Below are positions 1 through 6,948 of a stretch of 11,576 nt of DNA, in pieces; the stretch's first letter is position 1, and each line of letters opens with the position of its first letter. The notes under the pieces were generated by a model. That model worked only from the letters and a program-made list of their open reading frames with translations, was not told the DNA's origin and made no database searches. The position numbers and the translations under genes are program-made. The DNA lies in assembly GCA_036011265.1 (NCBI GenBank), contig DASCNB010000269.1:1-11576 (forward strand), given 5' to 3'. The stretch comes from CAJXCL01 sp036011265 (lineage in GTDB: Bacteria > Nitrospinota > Nitrospinia > CAJXCL01).

Positions 1-316
1 CCCTGATGTTTGTCACAAACAGATCAAAAAGAGAAAGCACTTCAGGTTGGTAAACAATATTGCCTTGATTGTCATGAACAGGTTGACTGTTTTCATCTAA
101 TGCCTGCTGCTGGAAGTGGATGGAATCGCATAGAGCAATCACGAGGTAACCGGAAAGGACAAAGGCCGCTGTCATCGCTAATCTGTTATGCACTACCTGC
201 CGCCAGGGAGCGCGAAGGTGCTCGAACCTGGAACTGTATACGGCAAAACTAACCGCGATGAAAAACAGAAGGTAAATTAAAATGTCCGTTGTGAGAAATA
301 CAAATTTAAAAGTCAT
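1..316 (-). CDS. DppC/OppC-like ABC transporter permease, N-terminal part (runs off left edge)
   Basis: This is the second inner-membrane permease of a peptide-type ABC importer; only its first 105 residues lie in the window. The reading frame is open from the ATG at 316 to the edge. Visible features are a first hydrophobic segment (about residues 11-28), a cytoplasmic basic stretch containing HLRAPWRQVVHNRLAM (33-48), a second hydrophobic segment (about 47-65), and then a polar region (67-92) predicted to be extracytoplasmic. The RxxWRxVxxxRxAM pattern before a membrane helix matches the N-terminus of OppC-type permeases. Having one extra helix in front of it is a feature I recall from a longer permease subfamily. 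It lies 89 bases downstream of the DppB-like permease gene and shares its strand, with the binding-protein gene further upstream, so it completes the expected SBP-permease-permease order. I see no clear Shine-Dalgarno sequence; the upstream gap is filled by a palindromic repeat. Confidence is high for the family, low for the substrate. Confidence 0.85.
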   Translation of the reverse strand, partial: MTFKFVFLTTDILIYLLFFIAVSFAVYSSRFEHLRAPWRQVVHNRLAMTAAFVLSGYLVIALCDSIHFQQQALDENSQPVHDNQGNIVYQPEVLSLFDLFVTNIR

Positions 317-325
317 AATTTATAT

Positions 326-400
326 GATTACACCGATTATTAATACTTGATTACACTGATTTCTAAAATCTGCGTAATCATAAAAACAATCAGTGTAACC
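326..400. repeat. Nested palindromic repeat (four copies of a GATTACACNGATT-type unit)
   Basis: Four related 13-14 base units lie in the order forward, forward, reverse, reverse: 326-339 (GATTACACCGATTA), 349-362 (GATTACACTGATTT), 366-379 (reverse complement GATTACGCAGATTT) and 388-400 (reverse complement GGTTACACTGATT). The inner pair forms a hairpin of 14-base arms with two mismatches around the 3-base loop CTA. The outer pair can extend it through an internal loop. The element occupies most of the 89-base gap between two co-directional permease genes. No T-run follows on the minus strand, so it does not look like an intrinsic terminator. It resembles a REP-like intercistronic element and could affect mRNA stability or access to the downstream start codon 9 bases away. 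Confidence 0.75.
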
Positions 401-405
401 ACTCC

Positions 406-1383
406 TCACTCAAACCTTATCCTTGGATCTACCCAGCTATAGCAGATATCCGTTAATATGAGACCCACAATGTAAAGAACAGAACCCAGGTAGACCATTG
501 CGCGAACAATATTGAAGTCCTGCGACTGAATAGCGTCGATAGTAAAACTTCCAAGTCCGGGAATGCCGAAAAAGGCTTCCATCACAAGAGAACCCATAAA
601 CAGCAATGGAATGATCACAACAACCCCTGTTAATATCGGAATCAAAGTGTTTTTTAGTCCATGTTTGAAAAGCACAGTTGTTTCCTCCAGACCTTTGGCT
701 CTGGCAGTGCGGATATAGTCTTTTCCTATTTCTTCGAGGAACAGGGTACGATACCAGCGCACTCCACCACCTATACCGCCAATGACGCCTATTACAACAG
801 GCAAAATGACAAATTTGACTGCAGAAACACCGGACTCGAAGCCGGAAATCGGCACCAGGCGCAGCATTTTGCCGAAGAGGAACTGCCCGCCAATGATATA
901 AAAGAGTCCGGATATGGACATTATAATAACGCATAAAATCATGGCGCTGATATCCATGTAACTTCCACGAACGAAGGCAATAAACATGGAGACTGTTATA
1001 TTTACAAGAATTCCAAGAAGAAAGGTGGGTAAAGCGATCGCAAGGCTTGGCCACATGCGTTTCCCTATTTCATGCGTAATATCCCGTCCTTCATCTGATT
1101 TTCCAAAGCGAAAAGCAAAAAGACCGACCGACTTCTGATAAAAAATAGACTGGGTAATTTTTTTAAATCCTGACTCTGCTCCGTTCCAAAACCGGGGAAG
1201 GTGATAATTATGATCTCTTTTCCATTTTTCAATAGCTTCCGGAGTTACCCGTTTCATCCCCAGGTGTAGTCGTGCCATCTGATCCGGTGTATTAACAACA
1301 AAGAACAAGGCAAAGGTAATTATGTTTACCCCGAGAAGAATGGGAATAGCATATAAACTTCGGCGAATGATGTAGTTGAGCAT
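406..1383 (-). CDS. DppB/OppB-like ABC transporter permease
   Basis: This is an inner-membrane permease subunit of a peptide/nickel-type (BPD_transp_1) ABC importer, 325 residues, close to the usual size of about 300-340. The N-terminus MLNYIIRRSLYAIPILLGVNIITFALFF is the typical first helix of DppB proteins. The long loop (about 31-105) carries the region before the transmembrane domain. The coupling-helix (EAA) region is YIRTARAKGLEETTVLFKHG (223-242). EAFFGIPGLGSF (269-280) and the terminal VDPRIRFE (318-325) are further hallmarks. It lies 144 bases downstream of the binding-protein gene and upstream of the second permease gene. The 144-base gap (1384-1527) holds nothing I can identify: no hairpin with a T-run and no credible small ORF. 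The ATG at 1383 has no strong Shine-Dalgarno sequence. Peptide or oligopeptide uptake is inferred from the family; the ATPase genes are not in view. Confidence 0.93.
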   Translation of the reverse strand: MLNYIIRRSLYAIPILLGVNIITFALFFVVNTPDQMARLHLGMKRVTPEAIEKWKRDHNYHLPRFWNGAESGFKKITQSIFYQKSVGLFAFRFGKSDEGRDITHEIGKRMWPSLAIALPTFLLGILVNITVSMFIAFVRGSYMDISAMILCVIIMSISGLFYIIGGQFLFGKMLRLVPISGFESGVSAVKFVILPVVIGVIGGIGGGVRWYRTLFLEEIGKDYIRTARAKGLEETTVLFKHGLKNTLIPILTGVVVIIPLLFMGSLVMEAFFGIPGLGSFTIDAIQSQDFNIVRAMVYLGSVLYIVGLILTDICYSWVDPRIRFE

Positions 1384-1527
1384 AAAAATAAATGAGCTAA
1401 AATTTTGAAATCACAAATGAACTATTCAGGCACATAGTAACAAAAGCAGAAAACACAAAGCTACAAGCTCAAAAAAATTTAAGTATTGTTATTTCTAAGA
1501 TTTATCCAGTTCATCTTCTTCATACCG

Positions 1528-3738
1528 TCAAGAAGAATCTTTACGGTAAATTTTAAAAGCAACAGGTACTATACTGATTATGGCAATGATAGATATTAAG
1601 AACAAAGGCCAGAGAATTGGCTGGTTCCATTCATTCCTGCTTTTCATTCGTAACTCCTGGTCAATTCGTTTATATTTAAGCGTGTTGTTTGCCATTAAGT
1701 TGGGATAGGCGTTAAGATACCACTCGTGATAAAGACCAAAACCTATAGGGTGAAACGCCGAAACCCATGGCGCGTCTTCCTGAAGGATTTTTGTCATCTC
1801 TTGAATGATTTTAAGACGATCCGTGTTGTTTTCCATATTAGCCATTTTTATGAAAAGCGCGTCGAATTGCGGGTTTTCATAATTAGCTGTATTTTCTCCA
1901 TGCTTTCCAACTCTTTTGTTAGGACCGTAAAGAAGAAATAAAAAATTTTCAGGATCAGGATAATCGGCATTCCAGCCCCACTGGAAAATCTGCTCGCTCC
2001 CTTTGGATATCTTGTCCTGAAAGCGATTGTAATCTGTAGAGCGGATTATCAGTTGGATATCAATTTTTTTAAACTGTTTTCTGAGCCAATCAAGGAAAGA
2101 TTTAGCATCAGGACCTGAAGCGGCAGTATCAAAATAAAGCAGCAAGGGTTTGCCAGTTTTTAAATCTTTTCCACCCGGGTAGCCAGCTTCTGCCAATAAT
2201 TGTTTTGCTTCAGCAATTGGTTTCCGCGTTGGCTGCCCATTTTCCCAATTAAAGACAAAAGGGTTAATGCCTGCTTCCCCTTCAATGTATCCAAAAATTC
2301 CCGGCGGCAAAGGGTTCTGTGCCGGTATTCCCCGTCCATTCAAAAAAATCTTAATGTATTCTTCATAATCAATAGCAATAGAAATCGCCTGTCTTAATTT
2401 TTTCTTCTCCTCGCTATAACCGCCCACCACATCGTCCAGCATATTGAAACCTATATAAAAAGTACTGGTTTGAACCGCTGTGGAAAGACGGATATTTTTT
2501 GCTTTCATACTGTCAGTTAGGCCAACGTCACCTTCGGACTGGATACGAATAGCCTGATCAAAACTATCCGAGGAAATTCCTGAAGTATCATAATATCCCT
2601 GCAGAAATTTGGTCCAATACGGAATATTTTCTTTTTCCAGTTTATAAACTACTTTTTCTACAAACGGGAGCTGTTTCCCCGCATCTTTTAGAAGTCCTTT
2701 TTCTTGAGCTTCGTTAAACCCTTCTGATGGATAAAGCTCTTTATGAAAATTTTCGTTTCGGACGAGAATCATTTCTTTATTGGGATCATGGACTGCCAAC
2801 CTGTATGGCCCTGTGCCGACCGGATACCAGTCGAGAGAAATCTGACGGTTAAGCACCGGTCCCTGCGCGTAGAACAGATCTGCTTCTGCCGGGATGGGAG
2901 CAAAAAAGGGCATGGCCATCCAGTAGATGAATTGAGGATATTTGGTCTTAAGAGTTACGCGAAAAGTATACCGGTCAACTTCTTCAACTCCCTTGAGTTG
3001 GTTAGCGCTCAGATCGAGGAGTATCGGGTTTTTCTGTTCGTCCAGTTCCTGGTTATATGATGCGCCTGCAAGAGTTTTTCTTTCCTCCCTGATATTTTTT
3101 AATTGCTGACCAATGTCCTTCGAGTACCCGGCAAAACCATCTATATAAGAAGCCATAATCGGGTAAATCGGACAGTGCAATAGAGGGTTTGCCATCCGTT
3201 TAATCTGATATATATAATCTGCTGCTACTAATTCCCTGCTGCCGGTTTGTTTGAAGTCCTTTAGTTCAAAGATGAATTCCATATCTTTGTCCGAAAGGTT
3301 ATGATACAGATAATTTCCCTGACTATCTTTCGCAAAAGCAGGGTGTTCCTGGTATTTTATGCCGGGCTTTATTTTAATTTCATAAACCGCGCTTGCCACA
3401 AGCTCATCAGGAGCATCGGAAGGGAGGCGTTCTCCACCCTTGTCAAAATATATCGGTTTAGGAATCTCAACAGCGGTGAGGGGGATTAATTCGTATGGCC
3501 GCTTTAAATAATGGTATTGAAACGGCGGTTCATATGTTTGTCCTATTATCGCGTATTCGTTTGAACTGTAAGACCGGACAGGGTCCAGATGTTTAGGCCG
3601 CTCGGTAAAAGAAGAATAGAGGATGTTTTGACTGCTTTCTTCACGATCATAAGGGTTATTGAGCGGATGGTCAAAGTTGCAGCCTGCTTGAAGAACCATT
3701 AACCAAATAATGCTTATAACGATATAGACTTTTTTCAT
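1528..3738 (-). CDS. Extracellular solute-binding lipoprotein, family 5 (peptide type), with C-terminal membrane helix
   Basis: This is the substrate receptor of the peptide-type ABC importer encoded with the two downstream permeases. The N-terminus is a lipoprotein signal: MKK, a hydrophobic stretch, then LQAGC, so Cys20 is the expected lipidated residue. The mature protein holds SBP_bac_5 features, such as YSSFTERPKHLDPVRSYSSN (about 41-60), the YEPP segment, and the central KLRQAISIAIDYEEYIKIFL region typical of this fold. At 736 residues it is much longer than ordinary DppA/OppA (about 500-550). The last about 30 residues form a hydrophobic helix (about 708-728, ILWPLFLISIIAIISIVPVAF) followed by the basic KIYRKDSS tail, a predicted C-terminal membrane anchor that most binding proteins lack. 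This gives a doubly anchored receptor, which fits a protein held at the inner membrane next to the permease. The substrate cannot be read from the sequence. No clear Shine-Dalgarno sequence precedes the ATG. Confidence 0.93.
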   Translation of the reverse strand: MKKVYIVISIIWLMVLQAGCNFDHPLNNPYDREESSQNILYSSFTERPKHLDPVRSYSSNEYAIIGQTYEPPFQYHYLKRPYELIPLTAVEIPKPIYFDKGGERLPSDAPDELVASAVYEIKIKPGIKYQEHPAFAKDSQGNYLYHNLSDKDMEFIFELKDFKQTGSRELVAADYIYQIKRMANPLLHCPIYPIMASYIDGFAGYSKDIGQQLKNIREERKTLAGASYNQELDEQKNPILLDLSANQLKGVEEVDRYTFRVTLKTKYPQFIYWMAMPFFAPIPAEADLFYAQGPVLNRQISLDWYPVGTGPYRLAVHDPNKEMILVRNENFHKELYPSEGFNEAQEKGLLKDAGKQLPFVEKVVYKLEKENIPYWTKFLQGYYDTSGISSDSFDQAIRIQSEGDVGLTDSMKAKNIRLSTAVQTSTFYIGFNMLDDVVGGYSEEKKKLRQAISIAIDYEEYIKIFLNGRGIPAQNPLPPGIFGYIEGEAGINPFVFNWENGQPTRKPIAEAKQLLAEAGYPGGKDLKTGKPLLLYFDTAASGPDAKSFLDWLRKQFKKIDIQLIIRSTDYNRFQDKISKGSEQIFQWGWNADYPDPENFLFLLYGPNKRVGKHGENTANYENPQFDALFIKMANMENNTDRLKIIQEMTKILQEDAPWVSAFHPIGFGLYHEWYLNAYPNLMANNTLKYKRIDQELRMKSRNEWNQPILWPLFLISIIAIISIVPVAFKIYRKDSS

Positions 3739-3822
3739 ATATGAAAGATTTAGATGTTCTTTCTTGTAGTGTCGCGGTGTTTTTATTCTATAGCAAATCG
3801 TTTGGTTATTAAATACTGATCT

Positions 3823-5004
3823 TTATGTACTTTTCCCACCGAGACGTTTGACCTCTGTGCCGGACAAAAGGGAATAAGCTTCTTTTAGAATAGACGGTAT
3901 CAGTTGAGCGTGAGGAGAGTTTTTAAGGCATTTGGAAAAATCAAATTTATCCGGAAAATCCGGCTTGTTCCCGGGAAACCAGTGGTCCCCATTTCCCATT
4001 AAGTTGAATCGCATTTTCCCATACTCCGTCATATCGTATGCCTTGGCTAAATTCCAGAGATGCAGGACCACCGGGATATTAATATTCCCCGGGGTTTCAT
4101 TCCATTGAGGTAATCCTTCTTTCCATGTTGCTGCCCACTCTTCACCAACAATATTTTTAAACTCCTGATTTAACCGTTCAACGATTGGAGGAATTATATT
4201 TTCTCGCTGTTCATAGATATCCAGGGCTTTAATATGCTCATCGAAATCCGTGGGTTTGGCAGCGCCTGTGGAAAGAGTGGAAACTTCATGGCGTAAAAGA
4301 CAAAAGAGATCATTAAAAATCATCGGCGAAAGCGGAGACGTTAATTTTCTTAATTTTTCCGGTGGGTCGTATAGCTTTCCTCCTTTATCATTAGGACTGA
4401 TAATGAGTACGCCCATGTCTTGTTTGTTGGCTTCCATAATAGCCAGCCAGTTGTCCTGGAAAATATAATACCAGTGAAGGTTAATGTAATCAAAACCACC
4501 GGATTTTAGAGCTTTCAAAATTATCTCAGTAGAACCATGAGTGGAAAAACCAATATTCCGAATCACCCCTTCTGTTTTCAGTTTAAGAAGAGCGTCGAGA
4601 CAGCCATTTTTATTTAGAGAGTAGTTAAGTAGTTCTTCATTATTAATTCCATGGATTGCAAAAAGATCGACGTAATCCACGTTCAACAGTTTTAGACTTT
4701 CTTCAATTCGTTTTAAAAATTCATTAACATCTTTTCTGGGGGATGCTTTTGTCTGTAAAATAAAAGAATTTCTAGGCAGATTTTTAATGACAGCGCCAAC
4801 CTCCTCCTCACTTGTTCCATAGCCATAAGCGGTCTCGATATGGGTTATGCCTAACTCAAGTGCACTGAGAATGACGGATTTTACTCGTTTTTTACTTTCC
4901 TGAGTTGGAGAATCAGATCTGTTCCATGAGAATTGAAATCGCATCCCGCCGCAGGTCAACACCGGCATTTTGATTTCAGTTTTCCCAAATCTACGATAGA
5001 TCAA
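3823..5004 (-). CDS. Aldo/keto reductase family oxidoreductase (TTG start)
   Basis: This is a predicted cytosolic NAD(P)H-dependent reductase with the AKR TIM-barrel fold, 393 residues. The N-terminus IYRRFGKTEIKMPVLTCGGM matches the first strand of the family. The catalytic tetrad positions can be read as Glu57 (HIETAYGYG, in place of the usual Asp), Tyr62, Lys86 (LQTK) and His118 (FAIHG). The C-terminal third contains NLMGNGDHWFPGNKP and ends with CLKNSPHAQLIPSILKEAY, where related proteins carry a CxxC ferredoxin-like cluster; the cysteines are absent here. The start codon is TTG at 5004: the next residues align with the family N-terminus, no in-frame ATG lies nearby upstream, and a weak AGGA sits 11 bases before it. 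The gene follows coaD by 38 bases on the same strand and may be co-transcribed with it. The substrate is unknown; the family assignment is secure. Confidence 0.92.
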   Translation of the reverse strand: MIYRRFGKTEIKMPVLTCGGMRFQFSWNRSDSPTQESKKRVKSVILSALELGITHIETAYGYGTSEEEVGAVIKNLPRNSFILQTKASPRKDVNEFLKRIEESLKLLNVDYVDLFAIHGINNEELLNYSLNKNGCLDALLKLKTEGVIRNIGFSTHGSTEIILKALKSGGFDYINLHWYYIFQDNWLAIMEANKQDMGVLIISPNDKGGKLYDPPEKLRKLTSPLSPMIFNDLFCLLRHEVSTLSTGAAKPTDFDEHIKALDIYEQRENIIPPIVERLNQEFKNIVGEEWAATWKEGLPQWNETPGNINIPVVLHLWNLAKAYDMTEYGKMRFNLMGNGDHWFPGNKPDFPDKFDFSKCLKNSPHAQLIPSILKEAYSLLSGTEVKRLGGKST

Positions 5005-5042
5005 TGTTTTGGAATTCCTACATTTTATGAAATAGAAAGAGG

Positions 5043-5525
5043 TTATTTGAATTTATTTTTCAGGACTTTTGCAACGGATGAAGGGACATGATTGCTTACA
5101 TCGCCATGAAAACATGCGATTTCTTTGATGATTTTGGAACTGAGAAAAGAGTATTCTTCACTTGGGATCATAAATATTGTTTCTAATGATTTATGAAAGG
5201 TCCTGTTCATTAATCCCATCTGAAGTTCAAAATCAAAATCTGAAATAGCTCTTAAACCTTTAATTATTACATTGGCTTCTCTTTTTCGCGCGTAATTAGT
5301 AAGCAGATCATTAAAAGAATCTATCTCTAAATTTTCCCAGCCTGTGGTAGCGCTTTTTATGAAATCAACTCTCTCTTCTACTGTAAACATGGGATTTTTT
5401 TGAGGATTATGGGCGACAGCGACAACTAATTTATCAAAAAGCTGAAGGGCCCTTTTTATAATATCAACATGACCGTTTGTTACAGGATCAAAAGTCCCTG
5501 GATAAATTGCTATGCTTTTTTTCAT
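5043..5525 (-). CDS. coaD: Phosphopantetheine adenylyltransferase (CoaD)
   Basis: This enzyme catalyses the penultimate step of coenzyme A synthesis, 4'-phosphopantetheine plus ATP giving dephospho-CoA and pyrophosphate, in the cytosol. The 160-residue length is exactly that of the family. The nucleotidyltransferase signature is PGTFDPVTNGH (9-19), with the TxGH motif at Thr16-His19. Further markers are the substrate-binding segment IIKGLRAISDFDFELQM (87-103) with Arg92, and FLSSKIIKEIA (127-137), the counterpart of the family's second nucleotide-binding motif. It ends with the usual amphipathic GDVSNHVPSSVAKVLKNKF tail. It starts at ATG 5525 with no visible Shine-Dalgarno sequence and is followed by the aldo/keto reductase gene. 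A candidate sigma70-type promoter lies 43 bases upstream. Confidence 0.97.
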   Translation of the reverse strand: MKKSIAIYPGTFDPVTNGHVDIIKRALQLFDKLVVAVAHNPQKNPMFTVEERVDFIKSATTGWENLEIDSFNDLLTNYARKREANVIIKGLRAISDFDFELQMGLMNRTFHKSLETIFMIPSEEYSFLSSKIIKEIACFHGDVSNHVPSSVAKVLKNKFK

Positions 5526-5568
5526 TTTTTTATTCGATTATTCGTAAAACACTAATACAAAGTACTGG

Positions 5569-5597
5569 ATTCTACCATATTTTTTTTAATGTTTTAA
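5569..5597 (-). promoter_or_regulatory. Candidate sigma70-type promoter of coaD
   Basis: On the minus strand the -35-like hexamer TTAAAA (5592-5597, 4 of 6 consensus) is separated by 17 bases from the -10-like hexamer TAGAAT (5569-5574, 5 of 6). It ends 43 bases before the coaD ATG. The region is very AT-rich, so a chance match is possible. Confidence 0.33.
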
Positions 5598-5683
5598 ACC
5601 ACTAAAGTGCATAACATGGCCTTTGCCGTAAACACGATATTCATAACCACAAAGGTACCAATACACAATATCCTTTGTAAAAA

Positions 5684-5835
5684 TCAGAAATTCGAAGCAC
5701 GAAATCCGAAACAATATCGAAACTTAAATACTCAAAATCCAAAACCAACAAAAATCTAAGCTCCATAGTTTTGAACATTAGAATTTTACTTATTCGGATT
5801 TGTTTCGGATTTCGATATTCGATATTCGAATTTGC
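5684..5835. repeat. Large imperfect inverted repeat in the coaD-rlmN gap
   Basis: The left arm (5688-5714) contains AAATTCGAA (5688-5696) and CGAAATCCGAAACAA (5700-5714). The right arm (5800-5833) contains the exact reverse complement of the second block (5800-5814) and of the first (5825-5833), separated there by an extra TTCGATA-type direct repeat. The arms flank a spacer of about 85 bases. It ends 2 bases before the rlmN stop codon. In the 312-base gap 5526-5837 the rest is AT-rich sequence with the coaD promoter candidate and a smaller inverted pair (ACAAAGG 5649-5655, CCTTTGT 5672-5678). Any protein read from this region (for example one containing VLRISDF) is a translation of the repeat. 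From memory, intergenic repeats of this wording are common in Desulfobacterota and Brocadiales. Confidence 0.75.
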
Positions 5836-5837
5836 TT

Positions 5838-6869
5838 TTATTTGTTGCATGATGCAGTTAATTGTCCGCAGGAAGCAGATATGTCTATTCCTCTCTGTTT
5901 TCTCGTAAAAACAGAAAATTTACGGGAAAGGAGATACTCATGAAATTTGTCAACCTTATCCTTATCAGGTGTCTCATATTGACTCTTGGAGTCATTTCTC
6001 TTATTAAATGGCAAAAGATTAATTTTGCATTTTATCCCGTTTAAAAGATCGGCCAATTGTTTCGCGTCTTTTTCCGAGTCATTGAGATCTTTAATTAAAA
6101 CATATTCAAAAGTAATCCGATTTTTTGGTTTAATCGGGAATTCCCGGCATGTTTTTAACAGTTCTTTTAAAGGATATTTCTTATTAACAGGCATTAACCG
6201 GTTTCTAACATTGTCATTGGACGCGTTTAATGAAATAGCAAGGTTAATACTGAGTTTTTCATCTTTAAGCCTTTTTATGCCCGGGACCAAACCGCAGGTT
6301 GAGAGCGTGATTTTCGAGGCGCCAATCCCAAGTCCCCAGGGAGAAAAGATAATTTTAACTGCTTTAATGACGTTTTCATAATTATCAAGAGGTTCTCCCA
6401 TCCCCATAAAAACAATATTTGTAATTCTTTTTTCATTTCTGCTGACTAACATGATTTGGTTGATAATCTCACCTGTGGTTAAATTCCGGGTAAACCCCAT
6501 TTTGCCGGTGTAACAAAAAGAACAATTAAACTTGCAACCCACCTGGGTTGAAACGCATAAGGTTAATCTTTTGTCATCCGGCATGAGCACGGATTCAATT
6601 TTTTGTTTATCTTCCAGTTCAAAAAGATATTTCCTGGTTCCATCCTTGGAAACCATTTCTTTTAGTAAAATAAGACCTGAAACATAAAACTCATTTTGAA
6701 GATCTTCTCTTAGTTTTTTTGACAGGTCAGTCATTTCCTCTATGCTTTTGGATTTTTTATTGTATATCCAATTCAAAACCTGTTTGGCCCGATAGGGTTT
6801 AGAACCCATTATCTTCAAATATTCAATGAGTTCTGCATCTGTTATTCCCCTCATATCAATTTTGTTCAT
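5838..6869 (-). CDS. rlmN: Dual-specificity rRNA/tRNA adenine-C2 methyltransferase (radical SAM, RlmN)
   Basis: RlmN methylates C2 of A2503 in 23S rRNA and of A37 in a subset of tRNAs, using a radical SAM mechanism with a methyl-cysteine intermediate. The 343-residue length fits the family. The N-terminal helical domain (1-90) includes MGSKPYRAKQVLNWIY. The 4Fe-4S cysteines are in VGCKFNCSFCYTG: Cys112, Cys116 and Cys119 (CxxxCxxC). Cys105, seven residues before the cluster, and Cys334 in ISASCGQL correspond to the two conserved catalytic cysteines (118 and 355 in E. coli). FMGMGEPLDNY is the family's SAM-binding GEP motif. These features separate RlmN from other radical SAM enzymes; Cfr, its close relative, is less likely given the housekeeping setting. 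The gene diverges from the cyclase gene and ends against an inverted repeat. The start is ATG 6869 with no clear Shine-Dalgarno sequence. Confidence 0.96.
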   Translation of the reverse strand: MNKIDMRGITDAELIEYLKIMGSKPYRAKQVLNWIYNKKSKSIEEMTDLSKKLREDLQNEFYVSGLILLKEMVSKDGTRKYLFELEDKQKIESVLMPDDKRLTLCVSTQVGCKFNCSFCYTGKMGFTRNLTTGEIINQIMLVSRNEKRITNIVFMGMGEPLDNYENVIKAVKIIFSPWGLGIGASKITLSTCGLVPGIKRLKDEKLSINLAISLNASNDNVRNRLMPVNKKYPLKELLKTCREFPIKPKNRITFEYVLIKDLNDSEKDAKQLADLLNGIKCKINLLPFNKRNDSKSQYETPDKDKVDKFHEYLLSRKFSVFTRKQRGIDISASCGQLTASCNK

Positions 6870-6876
6870 ATTTTTA

Positions 6877-6905
6877 TTTACAATTTATTAGAATATTGAT
6901 AATAT
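6877..6905 (+). promoter_or_regulatory. Candidate promoter of the PAS-cyclase gene
   Basis: TTTACA (6877-6882, 5 of 6 against the -35 consensus) is followed after 17 bases by TAATAT (6900-6905, 4 of 6). The -10 lies 43 bases before the cyclase ATG. The palindrome ATATTGA-N8-TCAATAT (6893-6914) overlaps the -10 and could be an operator. The whole 79-base divergent gap is AT-rich, so both readings are tentative. Confidence 0.28.
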
Positions 6906-6948
6906 ATTCAATATAAAAAATCAAACTTTTCGCGGGCTTCGTGAACAT

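Noticed and set aside
10..252. Plus-strand frame containing CLDCHEQ, a CxxCH heme-binding-like motif
   Set aside because: It is antisense to the partial DppC/OppC-like permease frame on the minus strand, which has membrane helices and family motifs and fits the operon. The CxxCH is a chance match with no further cytochrome features.
1511..1538. Possible hairpin TCTTCTT/AAGAAGA around the stop codon of the binding-protein gene
   Set aside because: The 7-bp stem has only two G-C pairs, a 9-base loop and no T-run on the minus strand, so it does not meet the criteria for a terminator.
3785..3790. TAGAAT on the minus strand, a possible -10 for the binding-protein gene
   Set aside because: The 17-base-spaced upstream hexamer TTTAAT matches only 3 of 6 bases of the -35 consensus, so support is too weak to annotate a promoter.
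5641..5850. 69-codon minus-strand ORF in the coaD-rlmN gap
   Set aside because: It is a translation of the inverted repeat element and its surroundings, has no ribosome binding site, and overlaps the rlmN 3' end.
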